This document shows, in pieces, positions 1 to 7,781 of a DNA stretch of 64,000 nt. Position 1 is the stretch's first letter, and every line of letters starts with the position of its first letter. A program made the translations under genes and the position numbers. The notes under the pieces are model-generated. The model made no database searches and had not been told where the DNA came from. It saw only the letters and a list, made by a program, of their open reading frames with translations. This DNA is from Pseudomonas sp. RGM2987 (GTDB lineage: Bacteria > Pseudomonadota > Gammaproteobacteria > Pseudomonadales > Pseudomonadaceae): positions 1 through 64,000 of the forward strand of contig NZ_JALJDX010000200.1 of NCBI RefSeq assembly GCF_022952855.1. The letters are read 5' to 3'.

Positions 1-3000
1 ACATGGGCGCGATTCCTCTGGGCGGCGCGGTGTTCAGCGCCGGCGAAGGCCTTGCCGTGCGCCGACACCTCAACGGCCAGTTGCTGATCGAAAGCGACGA
101 CGGCCTGTACCGCCTGTTCGAGCCGACACCGGGCCGGGCCACGCTTCTGCGCCTGAGCCAACTGGGCGACCGCAACGACAACCGCATCCACCTCGACTAC
201 GACGAGGCCGGACGGTTGGTGCGTCTGCGCGACACTTTCGATCAGGTGCAGGTGGAACTGATTCACGAGCATGAGCGCGTCACCCGGATCGAACGTCTTT
301 ACCCCGACCAACAGCGCGAAGTGCTGGTCAGCTACGCCTACGACGCAGCGAACAACCTCGCCGAGGCGCGCGACGCCACCGGGCAGGTGCAGCGGCGCTT
401 CAGCTACGACGCCGGGCGGCGGATGGTGGAGCATCAGTTGCCCACCGGCCTGCGCTGCTTCTACGACTGGGCCCTGATCGAAGGCCAGGAATGGCGCGTG
501 GTCCGCCATTGGACCGACGAAGGCGACGCCTACCAGTTCGACTATGACCTGGCGGCCGGCACCACGCGCATCACCGACAGCTTGCAGCGCACCAGCACTC
601 GCCACTGGAACGCCCAGCACCAGATCACCCGGTCCAGCGACACCCTCGGCCAGACCTGGCGGTTCGAGTGGAACGACGAACGCCAGCTGCTCAGCACCAC
701 CGACCCACAGGGCGGCGGCTACACCTTCAGCTATGACGAAGCCGGCAACCTGATCAGCGAAACCGATCCCTTGGGCCGCAGCGACTCCACCCTGTGGCTC
801 GAACACTGGGCCCTGCCGCTGGTGGACACCGACGCCGCCGGCAACAGCTGGCAGTATCGCTACGACCCGCGCGGCAATTGCATCGCCGAGACCGACCCGC
901 TGGGCCACGTCACCCGCTACCGCTACGACGCCCACGGCCAGGTCATCGAAATCATCGACGCCAGCGGCAAAAGCAAAAAGCTGCGCTGGAACCCGTTCGG
1001 GCAATTGGTGGAGCACATCGACTGCTCGGGCTACCCGACGCGGTTCAGCTATGACTCGCGTGGCTATCTGCAGACCATCACCGATGCCCTCGGTGAGCGC
1101 ACCCAGTTCAGCTACGACGCCCAGGGCCGGTTGCTCAGCAGCCAATTGCCGGACGGCCGTACCGAGCACTACCAGCGCGACGCCGCCGGCCAGCTCACCG
1201 GCTACACCGACCCGGCCGGACACACCACGCTCTATCAGCACAACCGCCGCGGCCAGGTGCGCCAACGCACCGACGCCCATGGCCGGCAGGTGCAATTTGC
1301 CTATGATAGCTATGGCCGGTTGCAAGCGCTGGTCAACGAGAATGGCGAAAGTTATCGATTTGCCTGGGATGCCGGGGATCGGCTGGTCGAGCAACAAGAC
1401 CTGGATGGCAGTGCCAAACACTACAGCTACGATCGGCTGGACAACGTCTCGGCGGTGACCGCCACTCCAGCGCCTTATGGCAATGGCCTCGCCGTGGTGC
1501 CCGAGCAACCGCCCGCCCCCATCGTCCACCGCCTGGAACGCGACGCCGTCGGCCGACTGATCGCCAAAATCACCGACGATGGCCGCACCGACTACAGCTA
1601 CGATCCACTGGACCAGCTCACCGCCGTCACCTTCACTGACCTGCAAGGCAACGCCCAGAGCCTGAGCTTCGCCTACGACGCGACCGGCCAGTTGCTCGAA
1701 GAAAACAGCGCCGCCGGCCGTCTGCAACACCACTACGACGAACTCGGCAACCTGATCCAGACCCAATTGCCCGATGGCCGCTGGGTCAATCGCCTGTACT
1801 ACGGCAGCGGCCACCTGCACCAGATCAACCTCGACGGCCAGGTCATCAGCGACTTCGAACGCGACCGCCTGCACCGCGAAGTGCTGCGCACCCAGGGGCA
1901 GCTCAGCACCCGCAGCGAATACGACCGCAGCGGCCGCCTGCGCGCGCGCCAACGCCGCCACACCGGCCAACCTTCGCTGCTGCCGGCGCCGGTGCAAAAG
2001 CACTTCGAGTACGACCCCGCCGACCACCTCATCGGCAAACTCGACCAGCAACCCGCCACTCAACACCGCCAACTGCTGCACTACGACGCCACCGGCCGCA
2101 TCATCGCCAGCCAGGACAGCCTGCACGGCCAGCGCGAAACCTTCGCCTACGACGCCGCCGCCAACCTGCTGGACGGCCCGCAAGCCGGCGCCGGCCTGGT
2201 GGTGCACAACAAACTGCTGACCTACCAGGACAAACGCTACCGCTACGACGCCTTTGGCCGCCTAATCGAAAAACGCAGCGCCGCCCGCGGCCTGCAACGC
2301 TTCGCCTACGATGCCGAAAGCCGCCTGATCGAAGTGCGCAATGAAAACGGCAGCGTCGTCAACATGACCTACGACCCGCTGGGCCGGCGCATCATCAAGA
2401 ACGAGCACGACCCCAACGGCTACCCCCTGGGCGAAACCCGCTTCACCTGGGACGGCCTGCGCCTGTTGCAGGAACATCGCCACCAGCAGACCAGCCTCTA
2501 TCTGTACGAAGACAACGGCTACGAACCCCTGGCCCGCGTCGACGGCAGCGGCCCGCTGCAAAAAATCCGCTACTACCACAACGACCTCAACGGCCTGCCG
2601 GAACAACTCACCGAAGCCGACGGCCACAGCGTCTGGCAGGCGACATACCGGGTGTGGGGCAACACGTTGGCGGAGGTGCGCGAGCCGTACTATATCGAAG
2701 AGCAGAACCTGCGATTCCAGGGACAATACCTGGACCGGGAAACGGGGCTGCATTTCAATACGTTCAGGTTTTATGATCCGGATGTGGGGCGGTTTATTAC
2801 GCCGGATCCGATTGGGTTGGCGGGGGGATTCAACCTCTATCAATACGCGCCAAACCCCCTGACGTGGATAGACCCCTGGGGATGGGCTTGCAAAAGTGCG
2901 GTCAGTGGTAACAAAGGCAGAACCAAGGCGATTCATGACCTCAAGCGCAACGGTTTCAAGGTCGTCGCAGAAGAAGTGACCATGAAGGTCAACGGCAAAC

Positions 3001-3281
3001 GCATTCGAGCGGACTTCGTAGCCAAAGACCAAAACGGAAAGCTGCATGTTTTTGAGGTTAAACACGGCACCGGGAAGCTGACACCTAACCAAACCGGTTC
3101 CAATGTCTTCGACATGACTAAGCCGGCCAACACCACACAGCACCTAGGAGGAGGCACCATCAAGCCCTCCTCCGGTACAAAGGGGTCGTTCAAGGTCGAT
3201 ACCAAAGGCAAGCCAGGTGTACCGCTGGGTGGCAAAGGCGCTCAACACAATGCAACCTTCAATCTTCTAATCTACAAGTGA
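1..3281 (+). CDS. Rhs-family polymorphic toxin, 3' part, with PD-(D/E)XK-like nuclease tip
   Basis: The gene runs in from the left edge, so its N-terminus (normally a PAAR or other delivery domain) is not visible. About 950 residues are YD/RHS repeats, with many YDAxG, YDxxGR and DPLG units that build the toxin-enclosing shell. The conserved core end is present: a GQYLDRETGLHFNTFRFYDP block, then DPIGLAGG and NPLTWIDPWG, the usual site where the tip is cleaved off. The remaining ~130 residues form the variable tip. They contain Asp1004 (in RADF), Glu1018 and Lys1020 (in FEVKHG), counting from base 3, which is the D-(x)n-ExK layout of PD-(D/E)XK nucleases, so a DNase effector is inferred. The tip is less GC-rich than the core, as expected for exchanged tips. 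A cognate immunity gene follows directly, and an H2-type T6SS lies 5 kb downstream, a plausible delivery machine. Confidence 0.9.
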   Translation, partial: MGAIPLGGAVFSAGEGLAVRRHLNGQLLIESDDGLYRLFEPTPGRATLLRLSQLGDRNDNRIHLDYDEAGRLVRLRDTFDQVQVELIHEHERVTRIERLYPDQQREVLVSYAYDAANNLAEARDATGQVQRRFSYDAGRRMVEHQLPTGLRCFYDWALIEGQEWRVVRHWTDEGDAYQFDYDLAAGTTRITDSLQRTSTRHWNAQHQITRSSDTLGQTWRFEWNDERQLLSTTDPQGGGYTFSYDEAGNLISETDPLGRSDSTLWLEHWALPLVDTDAAGNSWQYRYDPRGNCIAETDPLGHVTRYRYDAHGQVIEIIDASGKSKKLRWNPFGQLVEHIDCSGYPTRFSYDSRGYLQTITDALGERTQFSYDAQGRLLSSQLPDGRTEHYQRDAAGQLTGYTDPAGHTTLYQHNRRGQVRQRTDAHGRQVQFAYDSYGRLQALVNENGESYRFAWDAGDRLVEQQDLDGSAKHYSYDRLDNVSAVTATPAPYGNGLAVVPEQPPAPIVHRLERDAVGRLIAKITDDGRTDYSYDPLDQLTAVTFTDLQGNAQSLSFAYDATGQLLEENSAAGRLQHHYDELGNLIQTQLPDGRWVNRLYYGSGHLHQINLDGQVISDFERDRLHREVLRTQGQLSTRSEYDRSGRLRARQRRHTGQPSLLPAPVQKHFEYDPADHLIGKLDQQPATQHRQLLHYDATGRIIASQDSLHGQRETFAYDAAANLLDGPQAGAGLVVHNKLLTYQDKRYRYDAFGRLIEKRSAARGLQRFAYDAESRLIEVRNENGSVVNMTYDPLGRRIIKNEHDPNGYPLGETRFTWDGLRLLQEHRHQQTSLYLYEDNGYEPLARVDGSGPLQKIRYYHNDLNGLPEQLTEADGHSVWQATYRVWGNTLAEVREPYYIEEQNLRFQGQYLDRETGLHFNTFRFYDPDVGRFITPDPIGLAGGFNLYQYAPNPLTWIDPWGWACKSAVSGNKGRTKAIHDLKRNGFKVVAEEVTMKVNGKRIRADFVAKDQNGKLHVFEVKHGTGKLTPNQTGSNVFDMTKPANTTQHLGGGTIKPSSGTKGSFKVDTKGKPGVPLGGKGAQHNATFNLLIYK

Positions 3282-3286
3282 ATCCC

Positions 3287-3910
3287 ATGAGCCTCGAAAT
3301 TCGTAAAGATGTGGAAGCGCAACTGCTGGCGGCGCTCAAGCAAATAGCCTCACCTCACGTGGATCTGAAGGCAGGAAAAAACAAGCTTGGCTTGCTTGTT
3401 TCCAAGGAAAAACTTGGAGAAATCTACGTTCAACACTTGAACAAAGCCGACGGCTATTACGCAGGGATGGAAATTTTTACCTGTGAAGCGTTCACCTTCT
3501 GCAAAGACCTGGCACCGCCCTATGAAAGCCGACTGCTGAACGCGTCCTTTCTGTCGAAGAGCTCCCTATCGGAAGACAAAAAAGAATTTGGCGATGAGCT
3601 GGGAGGCATCATCAGAACCCCAGCGCCCAATGAAGTCAGTGCCACGGTTAGCAAAATAACCGAACGGCTGACAAAGACTTACCTGACCAGGGCAGAGAAC
3701 TGCATTCTCGGCACGCCTTCACTGATTGATGACGTACTGGCCGAACCTGACACTTACGCGTTCCCATTCCTGACGATTCTCTTCGCAGCGCAAAAACACG
3801 AACTGAGCCTGGATTCGCAGGTGCTGAAAAAAGCATTCGCGACCAAATCAATTTTCGGCAACAAGCAGTTCGATCTGGCATTGGCGAACAAGTTACTCGC
3901 CAAAGAATAA
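3287..3910 (+). CDS. putative immunity protein for the adjacent Rhs nuclease tip
   Basis: This is a 207-residue soluble protein with no signal peptide, membrane segment or family I recognise. Immunity is inferred from position: the gene starts 5 bp after the rhs stop codon, on the same strand, where Rhs immunity genes sit. I chose the ATG at 3287 because an AAGTGA lies just upstream of it. An alternative GTG at 3278 overlaps the rhs TGA (GTGA) but lacks a visible ribosome binding site. Both starts give translational coupling to rhs. The protein is rich in charged residues and looks alpha-helical. Its base composition is lower in GC than the Rhs core, matching the tip. Confidence 0.6.
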   Translation: MSLEIRKDVEAQLLAALKQIASPHVDLKAGKNKLGLLVSKEKLGEIYVQHLNKADGYYAGMEIFTCEAFTFCKDLAPPYESRLLNASFLSKSSLSEDKKEFGDELGGIIRTPAPNEVSATVSKITERLTKTYLTRAENCILGTPSLIDDVLAEPDTYAFPFLTILFAAQKHELSLDSQVLKKAFATKSIFGNKQFDLALANKLLAKE

Positions 3911-3916
3911 GTCGAC

Positions 3917-4123
3917 GTGGAGGAAGTCGAGCGATCGCCAGCTGAGGGCCCCCATCAGATTACATTTCTACCCCGCCCAGGAGATCTCATCTTGAAAGAT
4001 CTGGCAGATGAAAACCCAACGCTGGCTGTATTCGGACGAATTGGCCATGGCGATTTTAAAAACTACGACCTTATCAAAGACTCGCCAGTCTAGGTGAACG
4101 GCACATTGATGAATGGATTATAA
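3917..4123 (+). pseudogene. remnant of a displaced Rhs toxin tail
   Basis: In one frame this stretch reads as a plausible protein tail of 58 codons (containing GPHQITFLPRPGDLILKDLA and FGRIGHGDFKNYDLIKDSPV), then hits TAG at 4091-4093. The frame continues for nine more sense codons to a TAA at 4121-4123. That TAA ends one base before an in-frame ATG (4125) of the next gene, which is the usual spacing between a toxin stop and an immunity start. The simplest reading is the 3' end of an older toxin tip, cut off from its Rhs core when the present tip and immunity gene were inserted upstream, and since acquiring a nonsense mutation. There is no start codon with a convincing ribosome binding site. 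Confidence 0.5.
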
Positions 4124-4595
4124 GATGATTGATTTTACGGCTGAGATAATACCCGATCACTGCGCAGCCAACATCTTGCTCAGGGAGAATATTTCGACGT
4201 ATGCCAATGACCTCTATGAAAAACATCAAGTCGAAGTAAAATCCTACACCCTGCCAGATAACGAGACGAGAACAGCCTACGTGGTGGATAAAACCGTCAC
4301 CATTTCGACACTTCCCGACGGAACAATTTTTGCCATCGGTTGCAACACTCGTTACACGGGAAAGTACAAAAACCTACTTTCCACCGGCATGTCGTTTGAC
4401 CAAATAAAAAAACTCACGACCCGCCAAAGAATTTTCAATGGCTCGCTAATCATTGACGACGACTTTGGCTTTTCCTACATATTACCGTCCCCTTACGATG
4501 AGATCGCTGACAGCATAGGAGATATACCGCCAGATTTGAGGCTTGATGAAATTTACATTTCTGATTTTTCCTCATGGCGTGGTGGTCAACAATAA
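4113..4595 (+). CDS. orphan immunity-like protein
   Basis: The protein has 160 residues, or 156 if translation begins at ATG 4125, which lies one base after the stop of the toxin-tail remnant. It is acidic and cytosolic, with no transmembrane segment, and I do not recognise a family. It is clearly more AT-rich than the Rhs core genes. It sits directly behind the toxin-tail remnant and before a decayed Rhs-core fragment. That is the pattern of a retained orphan immunity gene, which would keep protecting the cell against siblings that still carry the old toxin. The role is inferred from context only. Codon use is coherent and the frame is intact, so it is probably still expressed. Confidence 0.5.
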   Translation: MDYKMIDFTAEIIPDHCAANILLRENISTYANDLYEKHQVEVKSYTLPDNETRTAYVVDKTVTISTLPDGTIFAIGCNTRYTGKYKNLLSTGMSFDQIKKLTTRQRIFNGSLIIDDDFGFSYILPSPYDEIADSIGDIPPDLRLDEIYISDFSSWRGGQQ

Positions 4596-4645
4596 TATCG
4601 GGGGCGTTCCAGGTGGCGCCGGCCCAGCGGGTGTCGGCAATAAGG

Positions 4646-4767
4646 CGCGTCACCCGGATCGAGCGTCTTTAACCCGATCAACAGCGCGAAGTGCTGGTCA
4701 GCTACGCCTATGACTGATCGAAGGCTAGGAATGGCGCGCCGGTACTGGACCGACGAAGGCGACGCCT
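4646..4767 (+). pseudogene. decayed fragment of an Rhs core
   Basis: Bases 4646-4712 match 276-342 of the intact rhs gene almost base for base. Bases 4714-4767 match 474-531, with the intervening 131 bp missing. In-frame TGA and TAG codons and a small deletion show it is no longer coding. The high remaining identity points to a fairly recent duplication or recombination event. It marks the old downstream boundary of the Rhs module and provides homology through which tips could be swapped. Confidence 0.8.
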
Positions 4768-4773
4768 GCATCC

Positions 4774-5871
4774 CTACCCACCCGTAAACGTAGCGGCCTG
4801 CTGGGCTCGCTGGTCCCGATCGTATCGCGCCACTTTATTATTAACGCTTATATCACTGGCTTCGCGCAGGTAATCGCTGATGTCTCTGAATGAATAGGGA
4901 TCGCTCTTGTAACCGCTCCCTTTGTCTACAGAGTAGTAACGTTTGTCATTAAAAAATTTAACGTCATAACCTGCAAATTCGCACAGAACACGCAGGAATG
5001 ATCGGGTATAGCGGTAGGCTCCGATGAGCTGATCGGTGCCCTTTCCCAAAGAGCAGAATTTCAAGTCAGCATCTACCGGCTGAGCGCTATCCTGACAAAG
5101 GGTGTAGAAACCTTGCCTGGTCACCAACTCTTCATATACACAGGGCAAATGAAGCGTGCTCGATAGCTCTATTAACTTGGTGCAGGCGCTGGCGTAATTA
5201 TTGATGACGCTGTTCAAATCGCTTTTATGAAGAAGGGCTTTATGTATGTGCCCTTGAATTTCTGACACGGTTTTTAGACTGGTTTCAAATGCTTCTACGT
5301 TTACCTCGGGCGTTCCGTTTGATGGGCCTTTGTCGATAAAAAATCGTAGATGTAGCCTGGGATGCGCATTGAAGTCCCCAGTAATATCACCTGGATACTT
5401 TATCTCCTTTAAATAACCAAAGTACTCGAACATCGCTTTTCGATGGGCATAGTACGCGTCCATATTGTTCTTGTGGCGAGTGGTTTCTATTTGTATGGAG
5501 GTTTGATGTGTGGCATGCACCCGGGCGATTAGAACCGACAAGGGTATGCACAGCGACAAAAGCGCAAGGGGCAACGCGCTGAGCTCAATAAACTTCTTGA
5601 AGCCCTCACCACTCAAGGAGGGTGTGTAACCTTCCCAAGCAATGCTTCCGAATACAAGGAAATACATAATGGGCGTGAGGATACTCAACCATAAGTAACC
5701 TTGCTCCGCCAGGCCGCGATCAGCATCCAGAGCGAATAGCCTGAGTTTTTTATAGGTAGGCGATCTTGCAGTGTTGTAGAAATTCAGCGCTCCAAATACC
5801 AATTGCAAAATGATGATGCTCAGGATCAACGGCCCGAAAATATAAGCGACTAGTTCAAGATTTTTATGCAT
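4774..5871 (-). CDS. two-transmembrane-segment protein of unknown function, possible defence effector
   Basis: The protein has 365 residues. It opens with three hydrophobic stretches: about residues 8-30 (strong), about 60-80 (IAW-containing) and about 94-115 (ALPLALLSLCIPLSVLIA). It is therefore a membrane-anchored protein with a cytosolic C-terminal domain of ~245 residues. Right after the last hydrophobic segment comes the pattern ARVHATHQTSIQI...YYAHRKAMFEYF. I associate this pattern with small membrane effectors found next to defence genes, such as retron-linked ones, but no reverse transcriptase or other partner is present here. It points toward the rhs wreckage, is AT-richer than its surroundings, and lies in a hotspot, all consistent with transfer. 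Its function is not known. Confidence 0.55.
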   Translation of the reverse strand: MHKNLELVAYIFGPLILSIIILQLVFGALNFYNTARSPTYKKLRLFALDADRGLAEQGYLWLSILTPIMYFLVFGSIAWEGYTPSLSGEGFKKFIELSALPLALLSLCIPLSVLIARVHATHQTSIQIETTRHKNNMDAYYAHRKAMFEYFGYLKEIKYPGDITGDFNAHPRLHLRFFIDKGPSNGTPEVNVEAFETSLKTVSEIQGHIHKALLHKSDLNSVINNYASACTKLIELSSTLHLPCVYEELVTRQGFYTLCQDSAQPVDADLKFCSLGKGTDQLIGAYRYTRSFLRVLCEFAGYDVKFFNDKRYYSVDKGSGYKSDPYSFRDISDYLREASDISVNNKVARYDRDQRAQQAATFTGG

Positions 5872-5925
5872 TCACATTTCCATATGTCACAGGGCGAACG
5901 TAGTGGCCACATGGTATCAGCGTCA

Positions 5926-6003
5926 ACCAGCAAAACGCACCACCGCCCCACACGTTGCGCAACTGTGCCGCACCGATTCCGCGCTGGCGTTGGACCGAAC
6001 GCC
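5926..6003 (-). pseudogene. decayed duplicate of the stk1 3' end
   Basis: Read on the minus strand, this stretch translates as RGIGAAQLRNVWGGGAFCW. The C-terminus of the intact kinase Stk1 reads RDISAAQLRDALGGGSFWW. At the DNA level, 5926-6003 aligns with about 8615-8691 at roughly three quarters identity with one single-base indel. Only the last ~25 codons are recognisable and the stop codon is lost. The intact stk1 lies 2.6 kb to the right in the same orientation. The two copies bracket the DUF6124 gene and the toxin-antitoxin pair. Confidence 0.65.
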
Positions 6004-6120
6004 CCCGCCTCACTCCATCCCAAAGTTTCGCTGCCTCCCGCTGGCGGCGAAGCCGCCCCGAAACCAATGACGCATTCCTCCAAGTAAACGGCCTCAGCCG
6101 GGCCCCACGACGGCTGCACC

Positions 6121-6153
6121 GCCGAGCGGGAGCAAGCTCCCTCGCCACAGGGG
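6121..6153. repeat. single REP sequence (GAGCGGGAGCAAGCTCCCTCGCC type)
   Basis: The core AGCGGGAGCAAGCTCCCTCG is the same as in the repeats near 29180, 36620 and 59350. It contains the small palindrome GGGAGCAAGCTCCC. There is no inverted partner nearby, so this is a lone REP and not a REPIN. Confidence 0.85.
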
Positions 6154-6290
6154 TCGTCCTATGCCTACAGATAGATGTCCAACCTGTGCGCTTTGCTCGC
6201 GCCAACCCACAGATCCTTGCGCCTTTGCCTACAACTACGCCAGAATCCGCCCGCTTGTGCGCCTTGTCTCTGGTCCCTATCGTATCTCCC

Positions 6291-6464
6291 TTCACTGCAC
6301 ATTCAGTGAACGGGCTTGGCGGCCCGGTATTCGAAAGGCGCAACAACTCCGCTGTTATGGCGGGTTGCGCAAGGATCCCTTCGGGGATGCCGGGTTCCTT
6401 TCGTTCCGGTCCGCCAACCTTGTGTAATCCGTCACCCCACCTGCTTGGCGGCAGAAAGTGACGG
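6291..6464 (+). promoter_or_regulatory. candidate structured leader RNA, copy 1 (upstream of DUF6124 gene)
   Basis: Five nested or successive helices are visible. P0: 6291-6297 (TTCACTG) with 6304-6310. P1: 6318-6322, 6324-6327 and 6332-6338 with 6411-6415, 6406-6409 and 6397-6403. P2: 6338-6344 (GCGCAAC) with 6364-6370, and inside it 6349-6352 with 6360-6363. P3: 6375-6379 with 6384-6388, closed by a TTCG tetraloop. P4: 6429-6435 (CCGTCAC) with 6458-6464, and inside it CTGC/GCAG. P2 and P3 sit inside P1, forming a junction. After P3 comes GCCGGGTT, shared with copy 2 at 51612-51817. P4 ends 25 bp before the start codon, so it is probably part of the 5' untranslated region of the DUF6124 gene. 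Confidence 0.7.
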
Positions 6465-6489
6465 TTTCTCTTACGAAAGGAGATCCACC

Positions 6490-6849
6490 ATGTTCAAGAT
6501 CACGCCCAATCCCCCGGAAACGGATTCCGCCTCCCAGTCCGCAAAGTCCAAAGCCAAGCAGCAAGACGAAACGACCAAACGCGTTCTCGATCACTACCTG
6601 TCGCCCAAACCGACAAAGCCCAAAGACGAACCCAAACCGGGCCAGTTATTCACCGTCGTGAAAGACATCGACAACGAAAGCCTGCTCGCCAACCTCAGCG
6701 AGACCCTGGCCTCGGCCGAAGCCATGGTCGACGAACTCGCATTCGACCTGGAAGGCTCACGGCGCAATATCGCGCTGGGCATTCAGCAGTTAATAGAACT
6801 GAGCTCATTAATGGCGAATCGGGTGCTGGATAACGTCGATCCGCGGTAG
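6490..6849 (+). CDS. DUF6124 family protein
   Basis: This is a 119-residue cytosolic protein starting MFKITPNPPETD, the N-terminal signature of the Pseudomonas DUF6124 (formerly DUF3077-like) family. A disordered, lysine/proline-rich stretch follows. The second half (about residues 55-115) is helical, beginning LFTVVKDIDNESLL, and resembles the core of the small protein at 51268-51591. No biochemical function is known to me. The start at 6490 is set by a strong AAAGGAG at 6476-6482, seven bases upstream; longer upstream readings would run through the leader structure. A hairpin terminator follows the stop codon. Members of this family occur in several copies per genome, which fits the second leader/gene pair in this window. 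Confidence 0.85.
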   Translation: MFKITPNPPETDSASQSAKSKAKQQDETTKRVLDHYLSPKPTKPKDEPKPGQLFTVVKDIDNESLLANLSETLASAEAMVDELAFDLEGSRRNIALGIQQLIELSSLMANRVLDNVDPR

Positions 6850-6872
6850 CCAGCAACAGTAAAAGAAAGACA

Positions 6873-6910
6873 GCATATCGACTCTATCGATATGCCGCCC
6901 TTCTTTTTGC
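6873..6910 (+). terminator. probable rho-independent terminator of the DUF6124 gene
   Basis: A nine-base-pair stem (GCATATCGA with TCGATATGC) around a five-base loop lies 23 bp after the stop codon. It is followed, after a short C-rich spacer, by TTCTTTTT. Confidence 0.6.
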
Positions 6911-7274
6911 GCCTTCTTCATGGGTCGGAAGACTTGTATTACCGCTTCTATTTAGCACAGAGAGCTGTGCCAGAGGGATCTGAAAGAACTATGCAAACGC
7001 GGGCCTTTCCGAACGACTATAGCCATGCCGGTAGATTAAGAGAAGCCCATATAACAATCAAAACTTAGGATCTTCTTAATGCACAGAAATTATGCCGAGG
7101 GACTAAAATCAAGAATTTGCACCAAGAATTTTTCTGTATGAGTAAGCGGTAAAAGCACTAGCGAATAACTTGAAAACGCACGCATCAACAAGGGGCGGGG
7201 TGTAACGCAATGCGGTGCGCCAGCCGGAGATTTTTTTACACAACGTGCAGACTAGCTGTATATGGATCAGAGAT
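6911..7274. other. AT-rich intergenic region, no gene seen
   Basis: No open frame with a ribosome binding site is present on either strand. Base composition is far from the genome average, as in the neighbouring toxin-antitoxin genes, so this is probably part of the same acquired segment. I see no clear promoter, repeat or terminator here. Confidence 0.5.
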
Positions 7275-7781
7275 TCATTTAGGAAAAACTTTATGTTCTC
7301 TGTCCAGCAAAATCATAAAAAATGCTGACTGCGACTGAAAGCCATGAACCCGCATTTTCTGACTGACACGTAATTCAATCAAATTAATTTCAGGCGAAAG
7401 CTTTTCTAAAACCCTTTTAACATGCGAGCCACCCGCCTTCATTTCCTCAACCTTATACTGCGTATAGCCTAAACCGGCCTTATTCCCTCCCTTACCTCCA
7501 GACTTATATACACTATCCCAAGTATGGCCACCCAGTGTGGCTAAAAAATTTGAAAATTGACCGAGTTCATCTTTAGTCCACGCAGAGAAACACTCCCAGT
7601 CCTTTTGAAAATACTTCAGGACCACATATGGATTTTTATGTTGCAGCCCCTCACGCGCTCCATCTTTCTTAAATGAAGGAAGGTCAAATATCTTCTTTTC
7701 TAAATCCGTAACGGCAGCGCCCCCTTCTTTCTCAATATTTTTTGCTTCCTCATTGACTTTGGTTTTTGGAAGTTTGGCCAT
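7275..7781 (-). CDS. probable toxin partner of the Panacea antitoxin
   Basis: The protein has 168 residues and is basic, with no membrane segment. The N-terminal half is variable and lysine-rich. The C-terminal part reads LIELRVSQKMRVHGFQSQS and then FFMILLDREHKVFPK. This resembles the end of RelE/HigB-like toxins, where R-x-H-G-F-R and a final L-D-x-x-H-x-x-x-P occur. I therefore infer a small toxin, possibly an mRNA-targeting one, but the catalytic residues are not certain. It starts at 7781, overlapping the antitoxin stop by one base (TAATG), so the two are translationally coupled. The pair is strikingly AT-rich compared with the T6SS genes, a sign of transfer. Confidence 0.6.
   Translation of the reverse strand: MAKLPKTKVNEEAKNIEKEGGAAVTDLEKKIFDLPSFKKDGAREGLQHKNPYVVLKYFQKDWECFSAWTKDELGQFSNFLATLGGHTWDSVYKSGGKGGNKAGLGYTQYKVEEMKAGGSHVKRVLEKLSPEINLIELRVSQKMRVHGFQSQSAFFMILLDREHKVFPK

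Larger units (their letters stand above)
5872..6290. other. intergenic stretch with stk1 remnant and a REP sequence
   Basis: There is no credible gene here. The open frames on both strands lack ribosome binding sites and show no protein-like composition. The stretch contains a decayed copy of the stk1 3' end (5926-6003) and a single REP sequence (6121-6153). The folded leader of the DUF6124 gene begins at its right edge. Confidence 0.6.

Noticed and set aside
5955..6461. 168-codon plus-strand frame covering the REP and leader region
   Set aside because: It translates a REP sequence and the structured leader; no start signal.
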